Below, one piece after another: positions 1 through 11,559 of a stretch of 64,000 nucleotides of DNA. The stretch's first letter is position 1, and each line of letters begins with the position of its first letter. Below the pieces are notes generated by a model, which searched no databases, had not been told where the DNA came from, and worked only from the letters and a program-made list of their open reading frames with translations. Position numbers and translations under genes: made by a program. Source of the stretch: Effrenium voratum (Eukaryota; Sar; Dinophyceae; Suessiales; Symbiodiniaceae); assembly GCA_963377175.1 (NCBI GenBank), contig CAUJNA010003744.1, positions 209,001 through 273,000 on the forward strand, given 5' to 3'.

Positions 1-596
1 ATGCACACATGCACACATGCACACATGCACACATGCACACATGCACACATGCACACATGCGCACACACACATACAAACATACACACAAACACGCATACAC
101 ACATACACACACACACGTAAGCGCACACACACACACCCATATACCCATACACCCACACACCCATACACCCATACACCCATACACCCATACACTCACACAC
201 CCATACACACAAGTGCACATACACACACATACAGACATACAGACATATATACATACAGACCCAAAGACATACATACATACAGACACACATAAATACAGAC
301 ATACAGACATATATGCATACATGCATACATGCATACATGCATACATGCATGCATACATACATACATATCATACCCTATGCACACACACACACCATACACC
401 ATACACCATGCACCATAGACCATACACCACACACCATACACCATACACCATAGCATACCTTACATAGCTTGCGTACATACATACATACGTACGTACGCAC
501 GCACGCAAGCACACACGCACGTACGTACGTACGTATGTACGTCACACACCCAGTTACATGCATTCACACACACACACACACACGCACACGCAGCGC
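1..596. repeat. CA-rich compound satellite
   Basis: The first 62 bases are near-perfect 8-mers (ATGCACAC). They grade into CA, CACCCATA, ATACAGAC, TACATGCA, ACCATACACC and ACGT-rich tandem tracts. The open frames here (His/Thr-rich or Val/Cys-rich) are products of the repeat and not genes. Confidence 0.95.
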
Positions 597-2569
597 TTAT
601 ACTGCTGTCAGAGCCAGGAACTCTCAAGATTCCTAGAGCTCGATCCCTTTCGTGTACCAGTCTCGGGAACGAGCAAACTTAGCAAGCTCCCTTTGCAACT
701 CGTCTTCATTTCGGAGTGAGTTTCCATGGCGTGCCTCTAGGGTGCTGCCGCTTGTGTGCTTCATGGCCAGCTTTTGTGGGTAAAAGCTTGTGGAAAGCAG
801 GCTTTGGACCCCCAAAATGGTCGGTCTCCTGTAGGTTTCCCTGTAGATCAACCCCAAACACGGTACCGAAGTGAACTCTGCGCCCAAAAAAGCACCCTTG
901 TCTTGCCCGCTGACCCGCGACGCCCGCCGGGTTCGGTGGAGCCGCGCCTTTTGGCTCTCAGGAAGCGCCCGGTCGCGGCCTTGATGGAAATCCCACGGCG
1001 ATAGCGCCGCGTGTTTTGGGTGCAAGTTGTTTCGTCACTGGGGTTCCTTTGGGTTCCTTTGGGTGTGGGTCAAAAATAGGGTAACCCCGAAATCGGTTGC
1101 CCTGGCAACTGGAAGCAAGTACTAAAACCTGCGGTTTCCTGGTGGTTCAACTTTGACCCATACCCTATTTTGGGTCTTGAACATTGAAATCTCGGGACTA
1201 TCCTGGGAAGCGCCCCCCCCCGGCCCCAGACGTAGGTTCTTTTGAAAGGCCTCACAAGCGGCAAGCGGAGCGCACAGCCGTTTTCAGGCCCGGAAGCCGG
1301 TCCGGCCCCTGGAGTTAAAGGCTTTTGCTAGCTCAGCCGGGGTCCCCTTTGCCCCTTTGCTCACTTTTCGCAAGGTTTTGGGCTTCATGCTTCCGGCCCC
1401 TTGTAGTTGCATTTCGAGGGGTCTTGTGGTTTCTCAGTGTGGTCCATTTGGAGGGATTTTCAGAATTACTTCCCAAACAAGACACAACCGCAAGCCACGA
1501 CAAACCCTATGTTCAAATTGCAGGATTTAGCTGTTCTACCTGCAGCGTTTAGATAATCCACAACACCCCTCAAGAGGAGACAACCGGAGAGCTAACGTTA
1601 AGTGTTTCCAGGGGGAAGAAATCGCCATCTCGCCTGGAGGTGTTGCCAGACTTATATAGCTTACCTCTTTCACTTTTTTGCCTTTTTGTTTTCCTCCCAT
1701 GAAACAAATCAACGAACGACTTGCAGGGATCGAATCTGTGGAACCCACCTTGCTGGGAAGAGGGTATCCATGGACTTGGCCTGGGGTGGGTTCTCAGGCC
1801 CGGACCGCGGCAAAGGGGCGAAAGGCAAGGAGGCGACAGAGGGGTCAGCGGAATGGGCGGTGAAGTCGGGTTGGATCAGTCCATTTTGGGTTGTCTCGAA
1901 TGCCGCGTTTCCCTGTAGTTTCCCCTGTAAGCCAACCTGAAGAGGCTACCCTCAAGAAAAAGGTGAACAAATGCGTGCCACGGTCTTAATCGAATTTTGG
2001 ACAACCATTTTTATTGAGGGACATGTAAGCATTCGAACAGCGGCACCAAAACACGAAGGCATCTCAGACCTACCCAGATTTCCCTGTCCATTTGAAGCAC
2101 TGCGCTGAGTGACGGTCTTGCGGCAGTGCCGGGCCTTGTTGCCTCAGTCTATGGCCTGGTTCGTGGGGCGTCACATGTTTAGAAAACGATTGCGCCCGGT
2201 CAGGTCCGGTCGATTTGCTCTGGGCAAACGAAGTTCATTGGCAAACCCAGCCTGGGTAAGACCCCATAGCTGTTGCTGCCGGTGGCAAAATGTCAAGAGA
2301 CAACAAGTGTAGCCCTGGTGTAAATAGCAAACCTTCCAAAATGCGGTGTTTTCCTTCTGGTGTTCCTTTCAACTCATTCAAAGAAAAGTCAGAACTTGTC
2401 GGGCAGTTTCAAGAGGTGTGTTTCTTTGATCTCCAAGTGCAGCTCTCGTGAGCCGCTGCCTTGCTTCAGGCGCGGCGTGCAGGCTGGCCGAGGGAAACCG
2501 GTTCACTCAAGGTTCCTTGCTGAGGGATTCTTGATATCAAGTTTGTGTGTTTTTTCTTCATTTGTGCAG
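597..2569. other. Non-coding stretch, one family-A element inside
   Basis: I see no convincing gene. A GC-rich open stretch at about 890-1003 (Pro/Arg-rich) could be a piece of an exon but lacks clear splice boundaries. The only structured sequence is the inverted-repeat element at 1061-1165, listed separately. Confidence 0.5.
1061..1165. mobile_element. Family A inverted-repeat element (copy 1)
   Basis: About 105 bp. It begins GGGTGTGGGTCAAAA and ends TTTGACCCATACCC, which are inverted repeats of each other. The interior, read on the minus strand, contains GGTTTTAGT and CAGGAAACCGCAGG, which match the interior of the copies at 10.6, 15.8 and 17.0 kb. The flanking 4-mers (CTTT and TATT) do not match, so the copy is old or one end is misjudged. 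Confidence 0.6.
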
Positions 2570-2850
2570 ATTCCGAAGTCACCGTGGTCCAGCAAGAGCA
2601 AAAGGATCCCGGCAGAGAGTCGCTTTTTGCAGCCAGAGCCGGAGCCGCGGCGGATTTTTTTTCCCGACATCACTCTGTGGGTTTTTTTACTTTGCGTTTT
2701 GTGTCGAAGAGTGGTTTCCATCCTATAGGACACCCATGTACCTCTTTCTTGCAAGACCCGCCCGAAATGTCATTTTTTTTTGAAGAGAGCTTTGATGAAC
2801 ACGCACACCAGCAAGCAACTACTCAGTTAAACCCGTCAGACATGCTGTGA
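2570..2850 (+). CDS. Probable 3' coding exon(s), unknown protein
   Basis: A strong acceptor (T-rich tract ending TTTGTGCAG) precedes an open frame that starts DSEVTVVQQEQKDPGR and ends QQATTQLNPSDML with TGA at 2848-2850. The first ~30 codons and the last ~22 look coding: mixed, hydrophilic, GC-rich third positions. The middle is Phe-rich because of T runs and may be an intron. A donor-like GTGAGC overlaps the stop, so the frame could also continue. No family was recognised. Confidence 0.4.
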
Positions 2851-4564
2851 GCCAGGTGAGTCGGTGAATTTGCGGTGGTGTGTTGTGAGAACCCTCCGTT
2901 TGTTTTTTTTTGGGGGCCAGTGGTTGTGTGAATTCACGTAACTCAGCTTTCCCGTTTCCTGCACCACTGCCCCTGCCACAGGTTGGGAACATGTGCACAG
3001 GGCCTCTTCTGAGGTTGTTTGAACATAAGGGCATATCAAAAAATAGCCCCCCCTCACTCAAAAAAGACCCGCGGAAAACAGAACAGGGCTGGTTTCCTCT
3101 TTCTGCCAAAAAAGGGGATCCAAACCAAAATGCGGCCCACACCCCTGCCGTTTTTTCCTCTGCGAGCAAGCCCCTCTCTGGCGCCTCTGCCTCTTCTCTG
3201 GCGGCGAGCATTCCAGGCGAGGCCGAGAACGGGCGCCGGAAGGGCCAGAAGGGCGCGCCGAAAGGAGCCCGCGCGGCCCCCGCGCGTGTCTTGTCCGTGT
3301 CATTCTGTGATCCTTCTGTCCTTCTGGTGGGATGCGGGGGGAAAAGACCAGAAAGCGCTAGGGGGAAAAAGCCGGCCGGATGCAAGAAAGAAGAAGAGAA
3401 CCCAGCGCTAGGAAGAAGACAAGGCCCTAGGCAAAAAGCAAAAAACACCTCTACCCCTTGTTGTTGGGCTTCTTGTGTCTTGTGTCTGCTTTTGTTTGCG
3501 GGTTTGATTTTTGACTTTGTTTCTTTAGCCTTTTGCTTATTTGTGCATGTCTTGTCTTTCCAGATGTCTTTTTTCCGTTTCTGCTTGTGAGTTTTCTTTT
3601 TAAATTTTCGAGCCCTTTTTGGCGCAGGGGATGGTGGTTCCGTTCGGTGTTTGGCGCTGGTTTTGGGTTGGAATCGCCGGTGTTCCTGACATTATCCCGT
3701 GATGTGTTTGTGTGGCAACTGCAAACTGCCAAATAGACCCAGGGAGAGTGTTTTTCCATTGACCAAAGAAGGGGATGAGACTCAATATCATTGTGCCTAC
3801 GGGCCCATGCGACCCTTTGAGGAGATTTCGAGGAAAGGCCGCGGCGAGATGGCGGCAAGGGGAAAGGACGAGGCGGGGAAACAAAAACAAGCCACAAATG
3901 CCTAAGGCCCTTCAAAGTGGCTTGTCCAAACTTGCTGGATTTCAGGAGAGAATGAACCACCCATCCCCTATGGTTTCCTTTAAGGGACACCTAGTTTCAT
4001 TCTCAGAACTCTGGGTCATTCCCTACCTATCGCACCAGCACGACAATTACTTTCGGGGCCCGGTGTTTGCTCTTTGAAGCAACCATTCACAGGGCAACTT
4101 CAATGAAAAACCAACATGAGGCTGAGAAAGGACCAAGAGGTACGTCAACGCAGTCGATTAGCCCAGAAGAGTTGCCCCACTTGCAGTCGATGAGCCAGAC
4201 CGGCCAATTCAATCCTCGGGTTGGTTGAGCGGGGGCGGGCACAGTTAAATTGAGATTTAACGACTCTCGAAGTATTGAAGTCAAATTATAGCCTCGTAGA
4301 CCCCTGGAAACAAAATTGGTGGGTTGGGGTGCCCCCAAAACCGGGTTGTTGTTCCGTGGGTTAAGAGCGGGAAACCCAAAGGAAGGTTCACATGTGTTGA
4401 AACCTTCTAAAAAGAGACACCCATATGGCTATGAGTTTCAATAGAAACAAAAACACCTCAAAAGTGGTTGGTGGAAAATCAATCAACACAGAAGTGATGT
4501 CCTCCAAAGGCTCGCCATTTTCCATTTTTGTTGGTAAGCATCACTGTTTTCATTTGTTTAAAGG
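2851..4564. other. Non-coding stretch
   Basis: No supportable gene. A Lys/Arg-rich open stretch at about 3215-3290 has weak splice boundaries. Positions 4016-4040 are a 25-base exact repeat of 35009-35033. Confidence 0.45.
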
Positions 4565-5060
4565 GCTAGGACTAGGGCTCGGGCTGGCTGGTTGGTTGCT
4601 TGCATCTCCAGCATCACCGGCCTCCACGTGGTGGCAGTGGAGTGTTGCTCAGGTTTTACGAGGGCGGATCTTGGGTTGGTTTGGGGCTGATTCAGGCTCG
4701 GCATATCCAGGCGGCTGCTGGGTGGGTTTTGGGTTGACTTTTGGGTGGGTTTGGGTTGGCATGGAACTCACTTACCAGCAATCTGAAGCAACCCTAGAGC
4801 CACTGCTAAACCAGCCGCACACCCAGCACAAATCAGCTCCAGCCAACTCAAACCACCCGAAACCCACCCAACAGCAGCCTGGATATCAGCCCTTGCCAAG
4901 CCTAAATGAACCCCAAACCAACCCAAGACCCGCCCTCATTAGGATCTCAGGCAGCCTAAAACTTGCCCTAAACCAACCTGAGCAACTCTCAACTGCCACC
5001 AAGTCCGATGTAATGGGCAACCCCAGGTCCAAGTGAGGCTGGCCGAACAACCAGACCTAG
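4565..5060. mobile_element. Long foldback element, copy 1
   Basis: The left arm (about 4575-4765) is the imperfect reverse complement of the right arm (about 4800-5050). Paired landmarks are GGTTGCTCAGGTT with AACCTGAGCAACTC, GGGCGGATCTTGGGTTGG with CCAACCCAAGACCCGCCC, and CAGGCGGCTGCTGGGTGGG with CCCACCCAACAGCAGCCTG. Arms are over 200 bp with a small central spacer. The same arms recur at 44.1-44.64 kb, so this is a repeat family. No transposase is visible, which suggests a non-autonomous foldback transposon. Confidence 0.8.
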
Positions 5061-5182
5061 TCACAAAGCCAAGCCTCTACTCGTCACTTTGTTGGGCCCA
5101 TGAGGCTTTCCAGGGAATGAGGGCGCTAAGCTCGTAGGCATGACAGTGCGCCCACTTCCTTGAACGCTGCGTGAATCCTTAG

Positions 5183-5331
5183 GCAAAGCCTACGAAGGCA
5201 AGGCCTACGAAGGCAAGGCCTACGAATACGAAGGCCACGACAAGTCCTACGACAAGTCCTACGCCTACGACTGGCAATCCTGGAATGACGGTGCCTGCCT
5301 TAAGGCTCTTGAGCAGGGATACTCCCGTTGG
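5183..5331 (+). CDS. Internal exon, Tyr/Lys-rich protein, part 1
   Basis: The acceptor is TCCTTAG at 5176-5182. The frame opens with a three-fold KAYEG-type repeat, followed by HDKSYDKSYAYDWQSW and LKALEQGYSRW. Codon use is strongly biased (AAG, GCC, TAC). There is no Met, so an exon start upstream is missing. It ends in phase 0 at a GTAC donor (5332); an alternative GTAAGT donor at 5341 adds three in-frame codons. The next exon at 5452 continues the frame. Function unknown. Confidence 0.6.
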
Positions 5332-5451
5332 GTACCAAAGGTAAGTGGTTAGTAAGCCTGGTTATAACCCACTTGGGAGACTTATAGCCATGGTAGGTGG
5401 GTTACAACCGCCTTACTAGCCACCTAAGTACCCGATCGCCCCTTGAAGTAG
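5332..5451 (+). mobile_element. Family C introner-like element forming an intron (copy 1)
   Basis: This 120-bp sequence begins GTACC and ends CCTTGAAGTAG. Its ends carry inverted repeats: GGTAAGTGGTTAGTAAG at the left, and the reverse complement of CTTACTAGCCACCTAAGTACC at the right. It is homologous end to end with 20920-21038. Removing it joins the exon ending at 5331 to the exon starting at 5452 in frame. Both the donor GT and acceptor AG lie within the element. Confidence 0.65.
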
Positions 5452-5533
5452 GTGCGGATATTTCGGCCTTTTGAGACGTTTTTGGGTTTTGACTGCGACG
5501 GAACCAACACTAACACTCAGTTAATCTGCGAAG
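5452..5533 (+). CDS. Internal exon, same gene, part 2
   Basis: After acceptor GAAGTAG the phase-0 frame reads VRIFRPFETFLGFDCDG and then TNTNTQLICE. It ends in phase 1 at AAG|GTTGCC. It continues the frame of 5183-5331 once the 120-bp element is removed. Joined, the two give about 76 residues of an unrecognised protein. The next exon was not found. Confidence 0.55.
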
Positions 5534-5874
5534 GTTGCCACACAGGCGCTGAGGGTCTTTGGCCTGTTCTCAGTTCGCTTGAGGTTGTTTTGGTGTCTTT
5601 GCGTAGGGGTCGAACGGGTGTGTTCTAAATAGAGCTCCAAAGATGGCTTGCTTTCTGGTTTTTCTTGCATCCAATGGAACATCTCCTTGACCCTTCAAAA
5701 AACCCAGCGGAAGGGCAAGGAGCGCTCAACCCTTTTCGCTTGCGAAGCCTTCCTTTGCGCCAGCCGGCCGCGGGAGTCATGTAGATACACAAATGGATGC
5801 TGAACACTGGATGCAATTCTGCACATGTTTTGTTCTCAAAAGGCTCAAATACGGATCGATTGGCTCAAGCTTTC

Positions 5875-5946
5875 AGATTGTGCTCACACTGTTGCAAGTT
5901 GGCTAATGGCTGTGAAAGTGGCAAATGGCAATGCTGTTTACTGAAG
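5875..5946 (+). CDS. Candidate Cys-rich exon
   Basis: The acceptor GCTTTCAG precedes a 24-codon frame with LCSHCCKLANGCESGK and QCC, and it ends at AAG|GTGCAG. Six cysteines in a short exon could be metal-binding, but no known finger spacing is clear. A second frame is also open for most of the length, so the call is weak. Confidence 0.3.
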
Positions 5947-6037
5947 GTGCAGCACTCTGCCGAGACCACGCTTTTCCATCCGGTATTTCCTGTTTGCCGG
6001 AGTCAGCGGACATAACTTGGGATCGTGTTCTGTTTAG

Positions 6038-6243
6038 AAAAAGTAGATGGAACATGCGCGGACTTTTCCGTTTGCGAGGACGACCAGACATATGAGGAGT
6101 TGTTTGCGCTGATGCAGCAAGGTCATTGCGATTGGCAGTTCAAGAGAGCTAGGTGCATGAGGGACGTCTTCACCAGAGATGACCATGTTGCGGATGTGAA
6201 AAGACCGTACTCTCTTTGGTCATGGATCCACGCGTGGGCTTAA
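6038..6243 (+). CDS. Probable terminal exon, unknown protein
   Basis: The acceptor TCTGTTTAG precedes 68 codons beginning KVDGTCADFSVCEDDQTYEE and continuing LFALMQQGHCDWQFK and MRDVFTRDDHVADVK; it ends at TAA (6241-6243). The acidic, mixed composition and lack of low complexity favour real coding sequence. Another plus frame (about 6216-6521, containing VLLVNDPLEGEFACAVF) overlaps the end and could be a continuation through a small frameshift or an unrecognised intron. No family recognised. Confidence 0.45.
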
Positions 6244-6616
6244 TGATGTTGGCGGATATGAATCGAGGAATCATGCTCACTTCTTGCGGAGGTAAAATTC
6301 AACGACGTAGTCCATCAAGTATGGCTCGCAGGATTGTCCTTCTTGTGAATGACCCACTTGAAGGAGAATTCGCATGTGCAGTTTTCGACCCCCCGGCGAA
6401 AGCTTTCTCCTGGATCTTTCCCAAATTAATGTTCACATCAGGAGAACGCTGGCCTCTTGTCATGGCCATACTCTCTTTCAACACATCACATGATGTCGAG
6501 CAAACATGGGCGTCCTTGTGATAATGGCACACTGCAAATTCACTTGAGCAGCGTCCGAAACCTCCGTGTACATGTTTAGTAAGAGTCATGTCATATCGAC
6601 CAGCGCGTAAGGACAA

Positions 6617-6800
6617 ACGCCACGCGCGTAAGGTGGCGTAAGCTGGTGGCGAAAGCAAAACCTCCAAATGTGTCGCGTAATCAAAAACTCCACGCGCGTA
6701 AGGTGGCGTAAGCTGGTGGCGAAAGCAAAACCTCCAAATGTGTCGCGTAATCAAAAACTCCACACGCGTAAGGTGGCGTAAGCTGGTGGCGTAAGCAGAA
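6617..6800. repeat. 70-bp tandem repeat, about 2.6 copies
   Basis: The unit starts CACGCGCGTAAGGTGGCGTA at 6621, 6691 and 6761 (as CACACGCGTAAGG at the last), giving a period of exactly 70 bp. Copies are almost identical, so the amplification is recent. Each unit contains several GCGTAAG/GCGTAA words. Confidence 0.95.
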
Positions 6801-9048
6801 TGATACGACAAATCATGACACGTTTAGGACATGGCTCAATTGGACCCCACATCACGCGGGTCCAAAGAGTTTTCTGGTTGGCCTGGCTTCCATGGCTCTG
6901 TCCGTTTCCGGATCTGACGGCCCCCCGAAAGAACCGACCGAGGCGGCTGGTCCAACTGGGATTGGCAGCAGGAGTCCGACTGGAAGGCCCGCAGGAATGA
7001 ACCTTGAGTGCTGCGATACAGTAACTCAGCTCACTCCCTGTGGGTTAAACTTTTTGGGAAGTCCATAGTGGCAAACAGAGAGTTTGGGCCGTTGCCCAAA
7101 ACGCCGAGGTTCTGAGGTCAGGTCCCACTTTGGTATGTGTATGACAATTTTTACATTCCACAAGCATGAAGTGAAACACATGGGCAATCACATGCAACAA
7201 CGTATGGCGTTGAGGCCAGGTTCCGGGAGGATAAGATTAGGGTTGTGGGGAAGCTCAGGGATTGACTCTTGGTGGATGCTGGAGATGTTGTTTGCCCAGC
7301 TTTGGGCGAGCTCAGGATCCGGGGGGGTTAAAATGAGCTCACCATGAGGGTCCTTTTGCTTGGGGATCCAGTTCGATTTCTGGTTTTGGGGTCGTAGAAT
7401 TTGGGCATGGGCCCTTTGGTGGACATTAGGAAGGCATGAGACTTCATTTCGACCCACCGTGTTTTGCGGCTGTTCATAGCCATAGGACTCCATTTCCCCT
7501 TTCGCCGAGGAGAATCACGGCAAAGCCAAGATGAAAGGAAGTCCCACTCCGCTTTCTTTCGGTGTCCAAAAATAGATATGAGCGGGGCTTGCATGGACCA
7601 AGAAATAGGAGGCCGATGAGGGGACAAACAAATTGGGCCCAAACTTTGCTGGTGTCCAACGAAACATGGGGGGATGCTTCTTTGGACACATCGGATCAGG
7701 CCACGCAAATTGGTTGGGTTTCCTTGGTCAAAGCGGAGTACCACTTGCTCTTAGGCTAGGGACCAAACAATGGCTTACCTGAACGCTTGAAACCTCATGA
7801 TCCATGCTCTAAATGGGTCGGTAGAGGTGCTCATCAAGCATTTTGGGAACTTCATAGGACTCTGCGACATCCACCAACAACAGATGTACGTAGATATTTT
7901 TGACCATCGACAGCCACTATGGCCAGAGTTGGGATTCGGGAAACCGAGTTCTCGGGATTCCCTGGCCATCACCGTGTGACTGCCGTTCCATTGGACGCAG
8001 ACGTTCCCCAAGGGCAAGATTTGGGTTGAAGCAAGGAACCCGGTCGAACCCGAATCAGCCCTTTGGCCGCGCAGGCGAATGGGTGGCATGGGTCCTGGTA
8101 GGCGAGTCCGTTTCGGATTGGGAAAGCAGTCGCAGGCCAATCATTTTGGGGGCAACAGGGCGAACATGACTTCTGGCAACCTTGTTTGGGGATCAACCAG
8201 GAGACTTCACATGAGGTGTGTTTTGATCTGCAGAGTACTTGGCTTGGGTTAGCCTATATCACTGGCCCAAAATGGGCCGCTTTGTTAAGAGGGAAGTCCA
8301 AAGAGCTGAGTTGGCACAGGTCCATCGGTCCACTGCTCCATTGCTGCACGGGGGCTCCTGATTTGGACCTTTAGCAGGAATGGGCCAGTTGATAGGTGGC
8401 TTGTCCCCGGTTTTCAAAGACGTTATGATCCATCTCAGTTGGTGGTTCAAAGCCGACTCGCAGGGTGAGAAGATGATGGCCAAAACTTCGCCCTTGATGC
8501 GCCCTATGTTTTTCCACTCTCTCCCCTGCAAGCAGCCCTTCACGTCGCTTGAGCTTTGACCATGATTGGGTTTCAGAGACAATTTTCCTGATACCAAGAG
8601 ACTCTCTGGCACTTTGGTATCACAGAAAGGGCCCGACTTCCCACAACCACGGCTTTGTCAAGCTGCAGGCTGCATCCTGCCGTTTGGGACCTGACCGCTG
8701 AATCCCGGCTCCTCCGACGACGGAAAAGGTACCCTAAAAGTGTAAGCGGATCCCCGCCGGATCTGCTGGCGAGTTCTGCGCCGAATCATCGGTGCAACAA
8801 ATTGTAGTTCTGCCCTGTGCAGATTTGCAGGCAAGAGCCATGCTATGGCGTCCGTTCCGCAAACGGATGCACCCTGCACCCGTGCTGCTTTGGAAAAGTT
8901 CACACGATGCAATGCCGTATTGCCTGGACAACTGCGTCAAATGGGAAACAAGGGGGGGACCACCATAACGGTTGTTTTCCTTTTGGCTTGCCTTTGAACC
9001 AAGGCTAAACGGGTACTCTCGGAAACACGAAACAATATCTACGTGCAG
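6801..9048. other. Non-coding stretch
   Basis: No exon with convincing frame and splice sites. A Cys-rich open stretch at about 8830-8950 (CTLHPCCFG) follows an acceptor-like TTTGCAG but is not compelling. Confidence 0.4.
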
Positions 9049-9114
9049 CTGATGCGGTCAGTTCAGGCGACCAATATTTTGAGAAACCTTGGCAACTTGC
9101 CTTCATTAAACGAG
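9049..9114 (+). CDS. Candidate short exon
   Basis: After acceptor ACGTGCAG there are 22 codons reading LMRSVQATNILRNLGNLPSL plus NE, then CGAG|GTTTCT as donor. It begins and ends in phase 0. The helix-like Leu/Asn pattern resembles armadillo or LRR-type helices, but the piece is too short to assign. Confidence 0.35.
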
Positions 9115-9394
9115 GTTTCTGTTCACATGTCAGGGAGATCCGCGATAGACGGTTCTAATCAAGGAATTGGTTCCGGGACTATCATTTGTGCAGCTTCCGG
9201 GAAAAAAACACAAAACAACAAAAACAAAAAAACGACAAAACAAGAAAAACAAAAAACACATTTGTCGGAACCCATGCAACAGATCACCATTCATAGGGGT
9301 TCCGAGACCCAGGGGTGTTGGAGGGTTCTGGGCCAGGTGCAGTACCTCCAGTTGTGTTTTGCGGTGCAGTCCTGCAAGCTGCTGTATGGCACTG

Positions 9395-9591
9395 CCCTCC
9401 CTCCCCTCCCTCCCTCCCTCCCTCCCTCCCTCTCTCTTCTCTCTCTCTCTCCCTCTCCCTCCCTCCCTCCCTCCCTCCCTCCCTCCTCCCTCCCTCCCTC
9501 CCTCCCTCTCTCTTCTCTCTCTCTCTCCCTCTCCCTCCTCCCTCCTCCCTCCCTCCCTCCCTCCTCCCTCCCTCCCTCTCCCTCCCTCCCT

Positions 9592-9652
<61 letters not shown>
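9395..9652. repeat. CCCT/CT microsatellite
   Basis: A pyrimidine-only tract of about 258 bases. CCCT and CCT blocks alternate with CTCTTCTCTCT blocks and end in a pure (CT)n run from about 9599. A 70-base block is repeated at about 9425 and 9497. The Ser/Leu/Pro and Glu/Arg/Gly open frames across it are artefacts. Confidence 0.97.
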
Positions 9653-9654
<2 letters not shown>

Positions 9655-11559
9655 GGCGCACATGTCATGCGCCCGGTATTGACCGCAGCTAGTACTTGTC
9701 AGATGTATTGATTCGTCAGCCCAATGTTGGCTGGTTTTACTTTCGGAGCACAGCCGCGGTCTCAGCCTGGTTGCTGAAGAGAGGAGACTCTGCTTGATGT
9801 CTTGGGACCCAAGCAGTTTTTCCTGCTTGGGCAACGATTTGAACACTGGTTGGGGTTCAGAGTCAATTGGCGGCAATCCAACCCCACAAATTAAGGATTA
9901 ACTGGAATGGGGACTTGCACAGCAAGGCAGTGCATTTTGGGAGAATCTGCAGAATCCTCATTCACGGGTTGGGTATGCTCAAACGGCATGTCGGAGGTTT
10001 CTAGGCAGGGTTCCTTTTCACTACCCCAAGGCAGATTCCTCCCCCAGATTGTGTAGTCTCCCAACGAGAACTGTAAACCCAGGTTTTAGTATACCTTGAG
10101 GTAACCAATGGGTTCAAGTTTGCCTCGCAGAGAACTTTAGGAGTGTGTTGGGATACTATGAGCCCCGCATTTTGCTTCTGATGTCGGCCGAATTGCGGAG
10201 GTGTCAATGTCGAAGTGCGCGGTCTGTGGCGAGAGTGCGGGGGGCCAAAGGGAAATCGGAAGGGCTGCCCTGCCAAGCCACATGGGGTATACCAAAGCCT
10301 CTAGCGATACCCAGCGTGAGAACTGGGGCTTGGCTTGGCCCATATTCCCTTGAGGACCCCTTTTGTTGGGCTATCTTGGGAGGGGCAACATTCGGAGTGG
10401 CGGATTCACATTGTGCCGGTTTGGCTCTCAGGAAGTTGGCATGGTGGCCCAAAATCACCCGGGAGAAGGGGCTAAGTACCTACTTTCCTGCTAGAATCAT
10501 GACAGATTTTGTTTTTGTAGGGGCCAGTTGCCGCCAGTTGTCAGAAAGAGGTGCGGATCGGCACTGTTGGGTAGACTCCTGCAGCTCACTTCTGGTGCCA
10601 GGGTGTGGTTGCGACTCATTTGGGTGTGGCTCAAAATTAAACAGGAGGGGTTACGCAGGTTTTGGTCCATGTTTCCACTTTCCAGGGTTCCATTTTGGTA
10701 CCGGTTTTTGGAGCCACAGCCATTTATCTTCGCAGAGGAAGTCTGTACGCCCGGCGCGTGTACCGGGCGGTGCGCCCCCCTTTTCGAGCGAGATGGCTCG
10801 GAGGGGTGCATTGTGTGGACCTTTCGGTGCCTCTAGTCTAAGCCCTAAGCCATGGTCTTGGCAATCATCATTTCTCCCACGTGTTCGGAAACATACTTTG
10901 AGCGGTTGGGTTTGGCGACATGCCCACTTTCCTTGCCGGACTTCACTGGCGCTTTGCCCCTGCAGAGACTGGCCAAGCTCGAGGCTGTGTCAGTGTGCTC
11001 TGTCTGTCATGCCTGGGCCCTGGCTGCAGAACAGGGGGGTTTTCTATGAGTGGTTTAAGCATCACCTTTTGGGGCAGGTGAGTGTCCCTGATGTTTCGAG
11101 GGGAAATAGAGGAGTGGTGGAACTCTGTACAGCCAGATTTGAGCCAACTGATGGGAGCCCAAGATTGGACCTGGGCAAATTACAACGAATCCACCATCTT
11201 TTTGCGAGGAGGGCAGTTTCTCGCTTTTGGGGGGTTTGGCATTCAGTAGACCTCTGGGTGTGAGATGGATGCCATGTTGTTTTCCCATGTTGTTTTCCGG
11301 GTCCAACACATTTTGTTTTGACCTGCGGGTGCGAGTGAATGACTTTCCCATCATTCCCCAGCCTCAGCTATATCTTTGGCAGGGGACAGGAAAGGAATGG
11401 ATTCATCTTTATGTGGGTGATGGTAGGAACTAAGATAAGGATATATTGAATCGCTTGGAAGTGACTGTAAGCTTGGGACACCTCAGAGCTTGGATGAAGA
11501 AGTCAAGCCTTTGGTACCAGCCTGGCGTTTATGGACTTCTTCCATCTGTCTCTTTTTCC
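9653..11559. other. Non-coding stretch with one family-A element
   Basis: A long open frame (10145-11263, plus) crosses the element at 10622 and has no recognisable domain, so I do not call it a gene. If the element is removed as an intron, the frame LTSGARVWLRLIWV before it joins LSSQRKSVRPARV after it, so part may be exonic. Confidence 0.4.
10622..10721. mobile_element. Family A element (copy 2), TSD ATTT
   Basis: A 100-bp element with ends GGGTGTGGCTCAAAA and TTTTTGGAGCCACAGCC, flanked by the direct repeat ATTT (10618-10621 and 10722-10725). The interior (GGGGTTACGCAGGTTTTGG, CCAGGGTTCCATTTTGG) is about 90% identical to the copy at 15843. GT lies at 10626 and AG at 10718-10719, so it could be spliced as a 94-nt intron. 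Confidence 0.85.

Noticed and set aside
9043..9876. Ser/Leu/Pro plus frame and Arg/Glu/Gly minus frame
   Set aside because: Both cross the CCCT/CT microsatellite; only the first 22 codons on plus look like a real exon and are listed separately.
10145..11263. 372-codon open frame on plus
   Set aside because: It runs through a transposon-like element (10622-10721) with its own target duplication, has no domain, and shows no codon bias over most of its length. Only parts might be exonic after splicing.
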